Assembly: GCA_049516395.1 (NCBI GenBank)
Contig: JBEKTD010000004.1
Coordinates: 248,001 to 312,000, forward strand
DNA length: 64,000 nt
Direction of reading: 5' to 3'
Origin: Fen-1362 sp049516395
Lineage (GTDB): Bacteria > Planctomycetota > Phycisphaerae > Sedimentisphaerales > Anaerobacaceae
In this document: positions 48,772 through 56,916 of the stretch, piece by piece
Layout: each line of letters opens with the position of its first letter
How positions within the stretch are numbered: position 1 is the stretch's first letter
Program-made: the position numbers and the translations under genes
The notes under the pieces: generated by a model
Seen by the model: the letters and a program-made list of their open reading frames with translations, nothing else
The model's database searches: none
Told to the model about the DNA's origin: nothing

Positions 48772-50529
48772 ATGAAGTCCGATTCTTCACAGTCGGCTGG
48801 TTCCTTCGATAAACTCAGGACAGGGTCAGCCGAAAAATCCCCAATTCTTAGGTCAGGCGCCGAGATAGCCGTCCAATCGCTTATTGATGCGGGCGTTGAC
48901 ACAATGTTCGGCTACCCGGGCGGGGTCGTGTTGCCCCTGTTTGATAAGCTGTATGATGCGCCGATTCGATTTATAATTCCGCGACATGAGCAGGGCGGGG
49001 CACATATGGCGGACGGTTACGCGCGGGCAAGCGGGAAGGTCGGCGTGATAGTCGCGACGAGCGGTCCCGGCGCGTGCAATCTGGTTACGGGGCTGGGGAC
49101 GGCGATGATGGATTCGATTCCGCTTGTTGCCATAACGGGTCAGGTTCGCACGGAGCTAATCGGTAACGACGCTTTTCAGGAAGCGGATACGACTGGTATC
49201 ACGCGGCCTGTTACGAAATACAATTGTATCGTCAAGGACGTAAGGGACCTTGCGCGGGTGATTAAAGAGGCGTTCTTTATCGCCTCGACGGGCAGACCCG
49301 GGCCGGTGGTGGTTGATTTGCCGGTTGATGTTCAGCTTGCGAAAACGGAATATGACGCCGCCGTCGAGATGCGACTGCCGGGGTATAAGCCGAAGCTAAA
49401 GGGGCATCACAGGCAGATAGAAATGGCTGCCGAGGCGATAAACAAATCGGAGAAGCCGGTGCTCTACGTGGGCGGCGGGATAATCAGCGCCAACGCCGGC
49501 GAAGAGCTGCGTGCCCTTGCGAATAAGGCGCATCTGCCGGTTACGATGACACTGTTGGGCCTGGGCAGTTACGACCAGAATGAAGCGGAGTCGCTTGATA
49601 TGCTCGGAATGCACGGAACGGCGTTTGCGAATTATGCGGTGCAGGAGTGCGATTTGCTGATAGCGGTCGGCGCGAGGTTCGATGACAGGGTAACGGGCAA
49701 GGTCAAGGCATTTGCGCCGCACGCGAAGGTGATACATATCGATATTGACCCGGCGAGCATAGCGAAGAACGTCCGGGCGGACATCCCGGTTGTGGGCGAC
49801 GCGAAATATATATTGGGCGAGATGACTAAGATGGTTGAGCACCGCGAGCGCAAGGAATGGTTTACGAAGATTGCGCAGTGGAAAAAGAAGTATCCGCTGG
49901 GATACGACAGGAAATCGACGAATATAAAGCCGCAATACGTGATTGAGCAGGTTTGCGAATTGACGAGCGGCGACGCGATAGTAACGACGGGCGTCGGACA
50001 AAACCAAATGTGGACGGCGCAGTTCTACCGGTTCAAGAGGCCGAGGCAGTTTATTACTTCGGGCGGTCTGGGCACTATGGGCTACGGTCTGCCCGCGGCG
50101 ATAGGGGCACAAATAGCGATGCCGGAGGCGACGGTTGTCGATATCGACGGGGACCACAGTTTCAATATGACGCTGACGGAGCTGAGGACGGCGGTCCAGT
50201 ATGAGCTGCCGATAAAGGTCTGCATTTTGAATAACGGGTATATGGGAATGGTGAGGCAGTGGCAGGAGCTATTCTATAACAAGCGATATTCGAAAAGCTA
50301 TCTTGCGAACCCGGATTATTCGAAAGTGGCTGAGGCGCTTGGCGCGGTCGGGATAACGGTTGAGAAGAAGGCCGATGTGCCGAAGGCGATTAAGAAGATG
50401 TTAGGCGAGAAGATGCCCTGCGTTGTGGATTTTCACGTTGAGCCGGAAGAAAATGTCTGGCCTATGGTTCCGTCGGGCAAGAGCTTGCACGAAATGGATG
50501 GATTAGATTTGCTGGAAAGTATGGCGTAA
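48772..50529 (+). CDS. ilvB: Acetolactate synthase, large (catalytic) subunit
   Basis: IlvB makes acetolactate/acetohydroxybutyrate in branched-chain amino-acid synthesis. From ATG 48772 (AAAGGAG upstream) the 585-residue product has the ThDP glutamate in IPRHEQGGAHMADGYARAS, FQEADTTGITRPVTKYN, the FAD domain, GLGTMGYGLPAAIGAQ, and the ThDP/Mg motif DIDGDHSFNMTLTEL with LNNGYMGMVRQW (histidine where GDG/GDA is usual). Residues ~5-20 (SAGSFDKLRTGSA) are not ALS-like; they are the translation of a dispersed repeat at 48790-48831. Confidence 0.95.
   Translation: MKSDSSQSAGSFDKLRTGSAEKSPILRSGAEIAVQSLIDAGVDTMFGYPGGVVLPLFDKLYDAPIRFIIPRHEQGGAHMADGYARASGKVGVIVATSGPGACNLVTGLGTAMMDSIPLVAITGQVRTELIGNDAFQEADTTGITRPVTKYNCIVKDVRDLARVIKEAFFIASTGRPGPVVVDLPVDVQLAKTEYDAAVEMRLPGYKPKLKGHHRQIEMAAEAINKSEKPVLYVGGGIISANAGEELRALANKAHLPVTMTLLGLGSYDQNEAESLDMLGMHGTAFANYAVQECDLLIAVGARFDDRVTGKVKAFAPHAKVIHIDIDPASIAKNVRADIPVVGDAKYILGEMTKMVEHRERKEWFTKIAQWKKKYPLGYDRKSTNIKPQYVIEQVCELTSGDAIVTTGVGQNQMWTAQFYRFKRPRQFITSGGLGTMGYGLPAAIGAQIAMPEATVVDIDGDHSFNMTLTELRTAVQYELPIKVCILNNGYMGMVRQWQELFYNKRYSKSYLANPDYSKVAEALGAVGITVEKKADVPKAIKKMLGEKMPCVVDFHVEPEENVWPMVPSGKSLHEMDGLDLLESMA
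48790..48831. repeat. TTCGATAAACTCAGGACAGG-type repeat read in frame in ilvB
   Basis: GGCTGG at the left end and CAGCC at the right end make the element palindromic. It is translated as SFDKLRTGSA near the IlvB N-terminus. A related element is at 51107-51172. Confidence 0.65.
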
Positions 50530-50535
50530 GAAACG

Positions 50536-50574
50536 AAACCACAGATTTCACAGATTACACTGATGAAAATAAAA
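50536..50574. repeat. ACCACAGA-type repeat between ilvB and ilvN
   Basis: AAACCACAGATTTCACAGAT then TACACTGATG. It lies in the 56-bp gap just before ilvN. Confidence 0.65.
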
Positions 50575-50585
50575 GGGTAAGACCT

Positions 50586-51098
50586 ATGAAACATATAATA
50601 AGCGCGTTGGTTGAGAATAAGCCGGGAGTTCTGGCACATGTTTCGGGGATGTTCGCGGCGAGGGCGTTCAATATCGATTCGTTAGTCGTTGGGCGGACGG
50701 AGGACCCACAACTTAGCCGGATGACGATTGTTGTGGTCGGCGATGACAGGGTGCTTGAGCAGGTCCGCAAACAGCTTGCCAAGATTATTCCTGTTGTGAA
50801 GGTCCAGGATTTCGCGGGCCAGACGGTGGTCGCGCGAGATTTGATGCTGATAACTTTCGCTGCGCCTGCGGAAAAAAGGCCTGAGATACTGGCGCTGATA
50901 GAGACCTTCAAGGGCAACGTTGTCGATATTGGACAGAAGACGATAATGGTTGAGATAAGCGGGCCTGAGGAAAAAATCGAGGCGTTTATCGAGATGTGCC
51001 GGCCATACGGGATAAAGAACGTTGCGCGGACGGGGACGATAGCGATGCCGAGACAGGAAAAGACGAGCGGCGGGACGCAGGAGAACGCGGAAGAATAG
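50586..51098 (+). CDS. ilvN: Acetolactate synthase, small (regulatory) subunit
   Basis: The 170-residue product has the N-terminal ACT domain that binds branched-chain amino acids (HIISALVENKPGVLAHVSGMFAARAFNI), then the second ACT-like half (LALIETFKGNVVDIGQKTIMVEISG) and CRPYGIKNVARTGTIAMPRQ. It activates IlvB and confers feedback inhibition. The Gly-rich tail (TSGGTQENAEE) is extra. It is 56 bp downstream of ilvB with a repeat in the gap and a GGGTAAG-like site before the ATG. Confidence 0.95.
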   Translation: MKHIISALVENKPGVLAHVSGMFAARAFNIDSLVVGRTEDPQLSRMTIVVVGDDRVLEQVRKQLAKIIPVVKVQDFAGQTVVARDLMLITFAAPAEKRPEILALIETFKGNVVDIGQKTIMVEISGPEEKIEAFIEMCRPYGIKNVARTGTIAMPRQEKTSGGTQENAEE

Positions 51099-51106
51099 GC
51101 AGACAG

Positions 51107-51172
51107 CGTTCAGCCCTTCGACACGCTACGCCTGCTCACTTCGATAAGCTCAGTGCCGGCAGGGCAGGCATG
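51107..51172. repeat. Palindromic TTCGATAAGCTCAG element downstream of ilvN
   Basis: CAGCCCTTCGACACGCTACG, then CTTCGATAAGCTCAGTG and CCGGCAGGGCAGGCA form an imperfect palindrome related to the ilvB-internal repeat. Confidence 0.6.
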
Positions 51173-51319
51173 CTGCGGAATCCGGCAGCCGATGCAATAT
51201 ATTATACCCCGTTTCTTTGCTTACTAATTCGTTAAAGGATTAGTATGGCATCCCCGGAATTCCCCCAGAATGCAGGAGCCAGAATCGAGTATGCTGCATC
51301 AAAAAATTGAAAATTGTAC

Positions 51320-51347
51320 TTGACTTTATTCCATTTTATTATACAAT
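51320..51347 (+). promoter_or_regulatory. Sigma-70-like promoter for the HAF/PEP-CTERM gene
   Basis: TTGACT (51320-51325), 16 bases, TACAAT (51342-51347), in AT-rich DNA. Confidence 0.65.
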
Positions 51348-51424
51348 TATATCTATCTTCATTGGGATGGAGAAACTCAAATTGGCACATAATTTTTTAT
51401 AAACCTTTTTGAGGCACTCTAAAT

Positions 51425-52510
51425 ATGAGAGTAAAAGCTTTCGTCTTATCAGTTTTACTATTAGCCTCCGCCGCATCAGCTGACCCCGTTTACAATGTCG
51501 TTGACCTTGGCGTAATATCCGGAGGTATAGGCAGTACGGCTTATTCAATCAGCGACAATGGTCATATTGCGGGATATACTGTAACGTTGGATGGTTACCA
51601 GGCGACATTTTTCGATTCAACAGGTGCAGGAAATAATATAAACCTTGGTTCCGGTACTGCCTGTTCAATCAACAACAAAGGCCAGATTGTGGGGAATTCT
51701 GTCCTTGGAGCGACACTTTTCGATTCGACAGGCGCCGGAAATAATATTGCCCTTGGATTACTGCCCGGAGGCTTTTACTGTGCGGCTGCGTCAATTAACA
51801 ACAAAGGGCAGATTGTGGGTTCCGCCAATATAGCAATGTATAATGACAGGGCGACGCTTTTCGATTCAACAGGCGCCGGGAATAATATAAACCTTGGTAC
51901 CCTTGGCGGCAGTAGCAGTGAGGCCTTTTCAATCAATGACAACGGGCATATTGTGGGATATGCCAGCACTGTCTCAAGCGGGGCATTCGCGACAATATTC
52001 GATCCGACAGGCGCAGGAAACAACATTAACCTGGGTACAATTCCCGGCGGTGGCCACAGTGAGGCCTTGTCGATAAGCGACAATGACCAGATTGTAGGAC
52101 GGGCTGTGAACGCAGATGGTCAGTGGCGAGCGGCATTCTTTGATTCATCCGGCGCCGGAAATAATATAAACCTTGGTACGCTTGGCGGCGACTACAGCGA
52201 GGCCTTCTCAATCAACAATGATGGACAAATTGTGGGATGGGCAAGGACCGCTTCCGGCGATTATTTGGCAACACTGTTTGACCCATCCGGTAACGGAAAC
52301 AATATTGACCTCAATACGCTAATCGACCCCTCGCTGAGCTGGAAATTATGGGAAGCTCTAAGCATAAATGATAATGGCTGGATAGTCGGCCGGGGCCGCA
52401 ATCCACAACAACAAGACGTGGCGTTCCTTCTGAAACCAATAAACGTTCCGGAACCGGCCACGATGTTACTGCTTGGCTTAGCCAGTTTCGCTTTGCGAAG
52501 AAAACGTTAA
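51425..52510 (+). CDS. Secreted HAF-repeat protein with PEP-CTERM sorting signal
   Basis: The 361-residue product has a signal peptide (VKAFVLSVLLLASAASA), six or seven ~50-residue repeats of the type DSTGAGNNINLG with SINDNGHIVGYA (HAF/extracellular repeat family, probably a beta-propeller), and the C-terminal sorting tag NVPEPATMLLLGLASFALRR. PEP-CTERM proteins are processed by an exosortase and linked to exopolysaccharide; no exosortase gene is in this window. GAGG precedes the ATG and a good promoter lies upstream. The function is surface or matrix attached; no enzymatic motif is visible. Confidence 0.9.
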   Translation: MRVKAFVLSVLLLASAASADPVYNVVDLGVISGGIGSTAYSISDNGHIAGYTVTLDGYQATFFDSTGAGNNINLGSGTACSINNKGQIVGNSVLGATLFDSTGAGNNIALGLLPGGFYCAAASINNKGQIVGSANIAMYNDRATLFDSTGAGNNINLGTLGGSSSEAFSINDNGHIVGYASTVSSGAFATIFDPTGAGNNINLGTIPGGGHSEALSISDNDQIVGRAVNADGQWRAAFFDSSGAGNNINLGTLGGDYSEAFSINNDGQIVGWARTASGDYLATLFDPSGNGNNIDLNTLIDPSLSWKLWEALSINDNGWIVGRGRNPQQQDVAFLLKPINVPEPATMLLLGLASFALRRKR

Positions 52511-52520
52511 ATCGCAAATC

Positions 52521-52600
52521 CCCCTCGTCCCGGGCGAGCCCCTGCCTTCCCTAATGGCTTGACCATGCCTTACGGCAGGGACGAGACGCGGGGGCAGGCA
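52521..52600. repeat. Long palindromic element after the HAF/PEP-CTERM gene
   Basis: CTCGTCCC (52524-52531) pairs with GGGACGAG (52578-52585), with inner CCTGCC/GGCAGG matches. It could act as a terminator-like structure but lacks a T-run; it leads into the AGCGTATAGCGG repeat. Confidence 0.6.
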
Positions 52601-52629
52601 GCGTATAGCGGACAGCGTATAGCGGATAG
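52599..52629. repeat. AGCGTATAGCGGACAGCGTA-type repeat
   Basis: Four units, matching the family at 43497-43533. Confidence 0.65.
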
Positions 52630-52725
52630 TTCAAATTCGGATTTCAGAAGAAATAAGTATGGTGTCCCCAGATTTCCTCGCAGCGCTTTTTGGCGTCGGC
52701 TGCAACCGCTTGTTAGACGGCGGTT

Positions 52726-53208
52726 TCATTTCGGGAGTGCATTGCGCCACTGCGTCAGAAATGGGATGAGATTCGCGAACCGCGCTGGATGTGGCATGAG
52801 CATCTTGTGCAGCGTATTTGCTACTGGGTACGGGCCGCTGGTGTCAACCCCGATACTTGAGATCACTTCAATAGTTTGCTTCGCTTGAGGTGAGGGTGCA
52901 TCGAGAGACCACTCAGGACTGTGCTTCCAATGATTGGCGGCAGCATTTGTCAGTTCGACCATAGAACGACCGGTCTTATGCTTTGGGCCCAGCGATAGGG
53001 CTTCGCGTTTCTCGATATTGTTCCGCCTCACTACTGCCGTGGCGTATGTTTGGCACGCGACGAACCCGAACCCAGAGATGTACTCCGCCTCATCGTAGAT
53101 TCCAAATGCATCTGGGTCTGGACTCGCGTTGGCCTTGTTGCCCAAGCGTTCGAGACTCGCATCGACCAGAGCAGCCGCGGCTCTGAGAAAATCCAAATCA
53201 AAGTCCAA
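52726..53208 (-). CDS. Hypothetical protein, possibly a fragment
   Basis: The 160-residue frame starts at TTG 53208 (AAAGGAAG ~13 bases upstream) and has no recognised domain. It is moderately hydrophilic and helical (FLRAAAALVDASLERL, VVRRNNIEKREALSLG). The start overlaps, in another frame, the end of an orphan PEP-CTERM tail (53198-53290), so it may be an intruding or chance frame in a degraded area. Codon use and amino-acid mix look gene-like, so I keep it as a low-confidence gene. Confidence 0.5.
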   Translation of the reverse strand: MDFDLDFLRAAAALVDASLERLGNKANASPDPDAFGIYDEAEYISGFGFVACQTYATAVVRRNNIEKREALSLGPKHKTGRSMVELTNAAANHWKHSPEWSLDAPSPQAKQTIEVISSIGVDTSGPYPVANTLHKMLMPHPARFANLIPFLTQWRNALPK

Positions 53209-53290
53209 GATTATGATTCACTTCCTTTCTTTTTGCCATCACCGCACACAGGCCAAAAAGCAGAAGTGTGGCGGGTTCGGGGATGCCTAC
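53198..53290 (-). pseudogene. Orphan PEP-CTERM sorting signal (gene remnant)
   Basis: The minus strand encodes VGIPEPATLLLFGL, then CAVMAKRKEV and a stop, i.e. a complete PEP-CTERM anchor: Pro-Glu-Pro, hydrophobic stretch, basic end. Directly upstream in the same frame is a TAA, so no body is attached. The tail overlaps the TPR gene's stop in a different frame. It is best read as the remainder of a lost PEP-CTERM gene. Confidence 0.7.
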
Positions 53291-54972
53291 TTATAAATCA
53301 AGTTAAACAATTTGTTTGCCAGTTCGATATCCAAGGTTTTTAAGATTTTGTATTCTTCGAGGGCTGAACCCTTGTCGCCAATCTGTAAATAAACAAAGCC
53401 AAGATTACAGTGCGCCTTGGCATCATCCGGCTTTATTCTAATGGCCTGCTTATAGGATTCTATCTCATCTTGATAGCGGCCAAGTTTACCGTAGGCAAGG
53501 CCAAGAAAATAGTGCGCATCGGCATAATCCGGCTTGATTCTAATGGCCTGCTTATAGGATTCTATCTCATCCTGATAGAGGCCGAGATTGCTGTATGCAA
53601 GGCCAAGATTATAGTGTGCCTCGGCATAATCCGGCTTGATTCTAATAACCTGCTTATAAGATTCTATCGCATCATGATGGCGGCCAAGTTTGCCGTAGGC
53701 AGCGCCAAGATTATAGTGTGCATAGGCATCATCCGGATTGATTCCGATGGCCTGCCTATAGGATTCTATCGCCTCCTGATAGCGGCCAAGTTTGTGGTAG
53801 GCAGAGCCAAGATTATTGTGAGCATCGGCATAATCCGGATTGATTCCGATGGCCTGCCTATAGGATTCTATCGCCTCCTGATAGCGGCCAAGTTTGTGGT
53901 AGGCAGAGCCAAGATTATTGTGAGCATCGGCATAATCCGGATTGATTCTGATGGCCTGCTTATAGGATTCTATCTCATCCTGATAGCGGCCAAGTTTGCC
54001 GTAGGCAAAGCCAAGATTATAGTGTGCCTCGGCATAATCCAGCTTGATTCTAATGGCCTGCTTATAGGATTCTACCGCATCCTGATAGCGGCCAAGTTCG
54101 CGGTAGGCAATGCCAAGGTTATTGTGTGCCGCTGCATAACCCGGCTTGATTCTGATGGCCTGCTTATAGGATTCTATCGCATCCTGCCAACGGCCAAGTT
54201 CGCCATAGTCATTGCCAAGATTATCGTGTGCCTCGGCATCATCCGGCTTGATTCTAATGGCCTGCTTATAGGATTCTATCGCATCCTGATAGAGGCCAAG
54301 GTTGCCGTATGCAACGCCAAGATTAGAGTGCGCCTCGGCAAAATCCGGCTTGATTCTAATGGCCTGCTCATAGGATTCTATGGCATCCTGATAGAGGCCA
54401 AGTTTACCGTAGGCAAGGCCAAGATTATAGTGTGCCTCGGCATAATCCAGCTTGATTCTGATGGCCTGCCTATAGGATTCTATCGCATCCTGATAGCGGC
54501 CAAGTTTGCCGTAGGTAACGCCAAGATTATTGTGTGCATCGGCGTCATCCGGCTTGATTTTTATGGTCTGTTTATAGGATTCTATCGCATCCTGATAGCG
54601 GCCAAGTCTGAAGTAGGCAACGCCAAGATTAGAGTGTGCCGAGGCATCATCCGGCTTGATTTTTATGGCCTGTTTAAAAGATTCTATCGCATCCTGGGGG
54701 CGGCCAAGGTTGCCGTAGGCATTGCCAAGATTAGTGTGCGCATCGGCATAATCCGGATTGATTCTGATGGCCTGCTTATAGGATTCCATCGCATCCCGAT
54801 AGCGGCCAAGTTTGCCGTAACAACAACCAACCCGGAACCATGCATCGGCATCTTGTGGATTCTTTTCTTTTGCCTTTTGAAAGAAGGTAAGTGCAGAAGA
54901 CCAGTTTTCCTGCAACAGTTCCTTTAAACCTTTCTGGTAAAATAATTGAGCATCGTTTGAATCAGCGGTCAT
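53287..54972 (-). CDS. TPR protein with sixteen repeats
   Basis: The 561-residue product is essentially all TPR: sixteen 34-residue units of the form ADAHxNLGxAYGKLGRYQDA then IESYKQAIRIKPDY. TPR arrays bind peptides or proteins. Repeats 11 and 12 are almost identical in DNA (about 53750-53955), showing recent duplication. No signal peptide is visible. The gene starts 11 bases inside the end of a truncated trypsin-like protease gene. In other bacteria trypsin-like and TPR parts are often fused, so the two frames may be parts of one former gene (inference). The protein ends LANKLFNLIYK, just before the orphan PEP-CTERM tail. Confidence 0.85.
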   Translation of the reverse strand: MTADSNDAQLFYQKGLKELLQENWSSALTFFQKAKEKNPQDADAWFRVGCCYGKLGRYRDAMESYKQAIRINPDYADAHTNLGNAYGNLGRPQDAIESFKQAIKIKPDDASAHSNLGVAYFRLGRYQDAIESYKQTIKIKPDDADAHNNLGVTYGKLGRYQDAIESYRQAIRIKLDYAEAHYNLGLAYGKLGLYQDAIESYEQAIRIKPDFAEAHSNLGVAYGNLGLYQDAIESYKQAIRIKPDDAEAHDNLGNDYGELGRWQDAIESYKQAIRIKPGYAAAHNNLGIAYRELGRYQDAVESYKQAIRIKLDYAEAHYNLGFAYGKLGRYQDEIESYKQAIRINPDYADAHNNLGSAYHKLGRYQEAIESYRQAIGINPDYADAHNNLGSAYHKLGRYQEAIESYRQAIGINPDDAYAHYNLGAAYGKLGRHHDAIESYKQVIRIKPDYAEAHYNLGLAYSNLGLYQDEIESYKQAIRIKPDYADAHYFLGLAYGKLGRYQDEIESYKQAIRIKPDDAKAHCNLGFVYLQIGDKGSALEEYKILKTLDIELANKLFNLIYK

Positions 54973-55237
54973 CTTGATATTCCTTACCAGACAAAGTTTT
55001 AACTGTGGCGCAATAAGCGCCTTCGAGAACGTGGTGATTTGTAACGATATGGCCTTTATTGTTTACAAAAAAACCGCTGCCTTGGCCCAATGGTTTGTTG
55101 TCCTTGTCGAAGGTTTCTATAAGAACAACGCAGGGCTTTACTTTTTTGACAAGTTCGACAAGATTCTCATCTGCTTTTGCAGAAAAAGGAAAAGCCGGTA
55201 ATATGCAGGAGAAAAGAAATAACTGTCTGCTGACCAT
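54962..55237 (-). pseudogene. Truncated trypsin-like (S1C/HtrA-type) serine protease, N-terminal part
   Basis: The 91-residue frame has a signal peptide (LFLFSCILPAFPFSAKA), then VKKVKPCVVLIETF and GQGSGFFVNNKGHIVTNHHVLEGA, the start of a trypsin-like fold with the catalytic histidine in TNHHV. It stops at KEYQDDR, well before the aspartate and serine of the triad, so it cannot be an active protease. GGGAG precedes ATG 55237. The stop overlaps the TPR start by 11 bases. A deletion or frameshift in a former protease-TPR gene explains this best. Confidence 0.75.
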
Positions 55238-55614
55238 AATAGGAATCTCCCATTTAATACCTTAAAGGGACCACTTCACTCGCTGGTATTATCCTCAGAA
55301 TTATCGAGAAAGGCAAGGAAAATTGCTGCAGGAAAAAACCATGACGAACCGCCACACAGACAGGCGGAGAAACCTCCCTCTACATTTTTATGACCCCTAA
55401 GCGAGCTTCGGGGCTAACCGATGCGGAAACGACGGGGGGAATTTAGTTTTTAAGTGTTTAGTGTTTTCCACCAAACGGAAGGCGGATAAAAGTTTTGAAT
55501 TTAAGAAAATCTGCCAACGATAAGGTCTTTTCATTAGGGCAGGTATGGTGTATAATTGCCGGGGTTGTTTTTGGTTGTGAAATCGGTTGGTTTTTTAAAA
55601 TTAGGAGACAAGGC
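55238..55614. other. 377-bp gap upstream of rpmH
   Basis: It contains a CCGCC/GGCGG hairpin near 55350-55375 and a CCCC...GGGG hairpin around 55393-55412; the rest shows nothing recognisable. The rpmH promoter must lie in its right end, but I cannot choose one. Confidence 0.45.
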
Positions 55615-55758
55615 GTGGAAAATCATCGCAAGAGTAAGATTAAGAGGCGGCGCAAGAGCGGCTTCCTGGTTCGAATGCGGACGAGTAAAGGCAGGAAGAT
55701 GATAAACCGCAAACGTCGGGTTGGCCGGTCGGTGAGCGTGCGAAAAACCATGAAGTAA
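55615..55758 (+). CDS. rpmH: 50S ribosomal protein L34
   Basis: From GTG 55615 (AGGAG upstream) the 47-residue basic product reads RKSKIKRRRKSGFLVRMRTS, then GRKMINRKRRVGRSV, the L34 pattern (KR...HGFRxRMxTxxGRxVlxxRRxxGR). A longer in-frame ORF from 55495 is not supported. In most bacteria rpmH is next to rnpA and dnaA; here it is not (ilvC follows), and no rnpA is seen. Confidence 0.9.
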   Translation: MENHRKSKIKRRRKSGFLVRMRTSKGRKMINRKRRVGRSVSVRKTMK

Positions 55759-55769
55759 GGCAAATATCG

Positions 55770-55847
55770 CCCCCGCCGTTTTGCCCGCCTCTGCGTCTCT
55801 CGACGTAAATCGAGGCAGCAGGCGAAGCAAAAGCGAAGCCGCGGGGG
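55770..55847. repeat. Long hairpin element between rpmH and ilvC
   Basis: CCCCCGC (55770-55776) pairs with GCGGGGG (55841-55847), with further pairing TTTTGC/GCAAAA, CGCCT/AGGCG, CTGC/GCAG and CTCG/CGAG inside. Some 60% of the 78 bases can pair. Confidence 0.7.
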
Positions 55848-55882
55848 TAATTTAAGCAAATTAAAATAAGGAGAAAAAGACA

Positions 55883-56899
55883 ATGGCATTAAAGAGTTTT
55901 TATGAGAAGGACGCGCCGCTTGCCCCGTTGAAGGGCAAGAAAGTGGCGACGATTGGTTACGGCAGTCAGGGTCATGCCCACAGTTTGAATCTGCGGGACA
56001 GCGGCATCGAGGTGTCGGTTGCGGAGTTGCCCGGGACGCCGAATTACAAGATAGCGTTAGAGCACGGTTTTAAGCCGAGCGATATCAAGACGGCAATGAA
56101 AGGCGCTTCACTGATTATCATTACGCTGCCTGACGTTGTGCAGGGTAAGATTTACGAAAAGTTTATTAAGCCGAATCTTGTGCCGGGCCAGACGCTGGGT
56201 TTCTGTCACGGGTTCAATATTCATTTCAAATACATTGTTCCGCCCAAGGGCAATAACGTTGTGATGATTGCGCCGAAGGGGCCGGGGCATCTGGTGAGAA
56301 GCGAATACCAGAAGGGCGGCGGCGTGCCTTGCTTAGTCGCGGTCGCTAAAGATGCGACGGGCGATGCTTTGAAGACCGCGCTTGCCTGGGGTAACGGCAT
56401 AGGCGGAGCGAGAGCGGGCATTATCAAGACGACGTTCAAGGAAGAGACCGAGACGGACCTGTTCGGTGAGCAGTGCGTGCTTTGCGGCGGGTTGTCAGCA
56501 CTGATAAAGGCGGGGTTTGATACGCTTGTGGCGGCGGGTTATCAGCCGGAGATTGCGTATTTCGAATGTATGCACGAGGTGAAGCTCATCGTCGATTTGA
56601 TGTATCAGGGCGGACTGAGCTATATGCGGTATAGTATTTCGGATACGGCTGAATACGGCGACCTGACACGGGGTCCGAGGATTATCTCGTCCAAGACACG
56701 GGCGGAGATGAAGAAAATCCTTAAGGAAATCACCAGCGGCAAGTTTGCAAAAGAGTGGATGAAGGAAAACGCGACGGGGCTGAAGAAGTTCAACAAGCTC
56801 TACGAGAAGGATTACAACAGCAAGCTCGAAAACGTCGGACGCAAGTTGCGTAAGATGATGAAGTGGATTGACGTCAAGGAAGGCGTGAAACCTCGTTAA
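55883..56899 (+). CDS. ilvC: Ketol-acid reductoisomerase
   Basis: IlvC isomerises and reduces acetolactate. The 338-residue class I protein has the Rossmann motif VATIGYGSQGHAHSLNLRDSG, APKGPGHLVRSEYQKG, the metal-binding KEETETDLFGEQCVLCGG (Asp and Glu ligands) and the C-terminal knotted domain with YFECMHEVKLIVDLMYQGGL and the glutamate in ISDTAEYGD. The loop after beta-2 reads VAELPGTPNYK, acidic rather than the R/S/S pattern typical of NADPH enzymes, so NADH preference is possible. AAGGAG precedes the ATG. Confidence 0.96.
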   Translation: MALKSFYEKDAPLAPLKGKKVATIGYGSQGHAHSLNLRDSGIEVSVAELPGTPNYKIALEHGFKPSDIKTAMKGASLIIITLPDVVQGKIYEKFIKPNLVPGQTLGFCHGFNIHFKYIVPPKGNNVVMIAPKGPGHLVRSEYQKGGGVPCLVAVAKDATGDALKTALAWGNGIGGARAGIIKTTFKEETETDLFGEQCVLCGGLSALIKAGFDTLVAAGYQPEIAYFECMHEVKLIVDLMYQGGLSYMRYSISDTAEYGDLTRGPRIISSKTRAEMKKILKEITSGKFAKEWMKENATGLKKFNKLYEKDYNSKLENVGRKLRKMMKWIDVKEGVKPR

Positions 56900-56916
56900 A
56901 CGGCGAACGGATTAGC

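Larger units (their letters stand above)
51099..51424. other. 326-bp gap: palindromic repeat then a strong promoter
   Basis: It holds the palindromic element 51107-51172 and the promoter 51320-51347. The middle (51180-51315) shows nothing recognisable. Confidence 0.6.

Noticed and set aside
53020..53290. Fusion of the PEP-CTERM tail with the 160-residue ORF
   Set aside because: They are in different frames, and the tail has its own stop.
53410..54927. 505-codon open frame on the plus strand opposite the TPR gene
   Set aside because: It mirrors the TPR repeat on the other strand (periodic LIGFYRILIAAKF units); the TPR frame explains the periodicity and there is no ribosome site.
55238..55500. 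Riboswitch or small RNA upstream of rpmH
   Set aside because: Two short hairpins exist but I could not match any known class; no support beyond local pairing.
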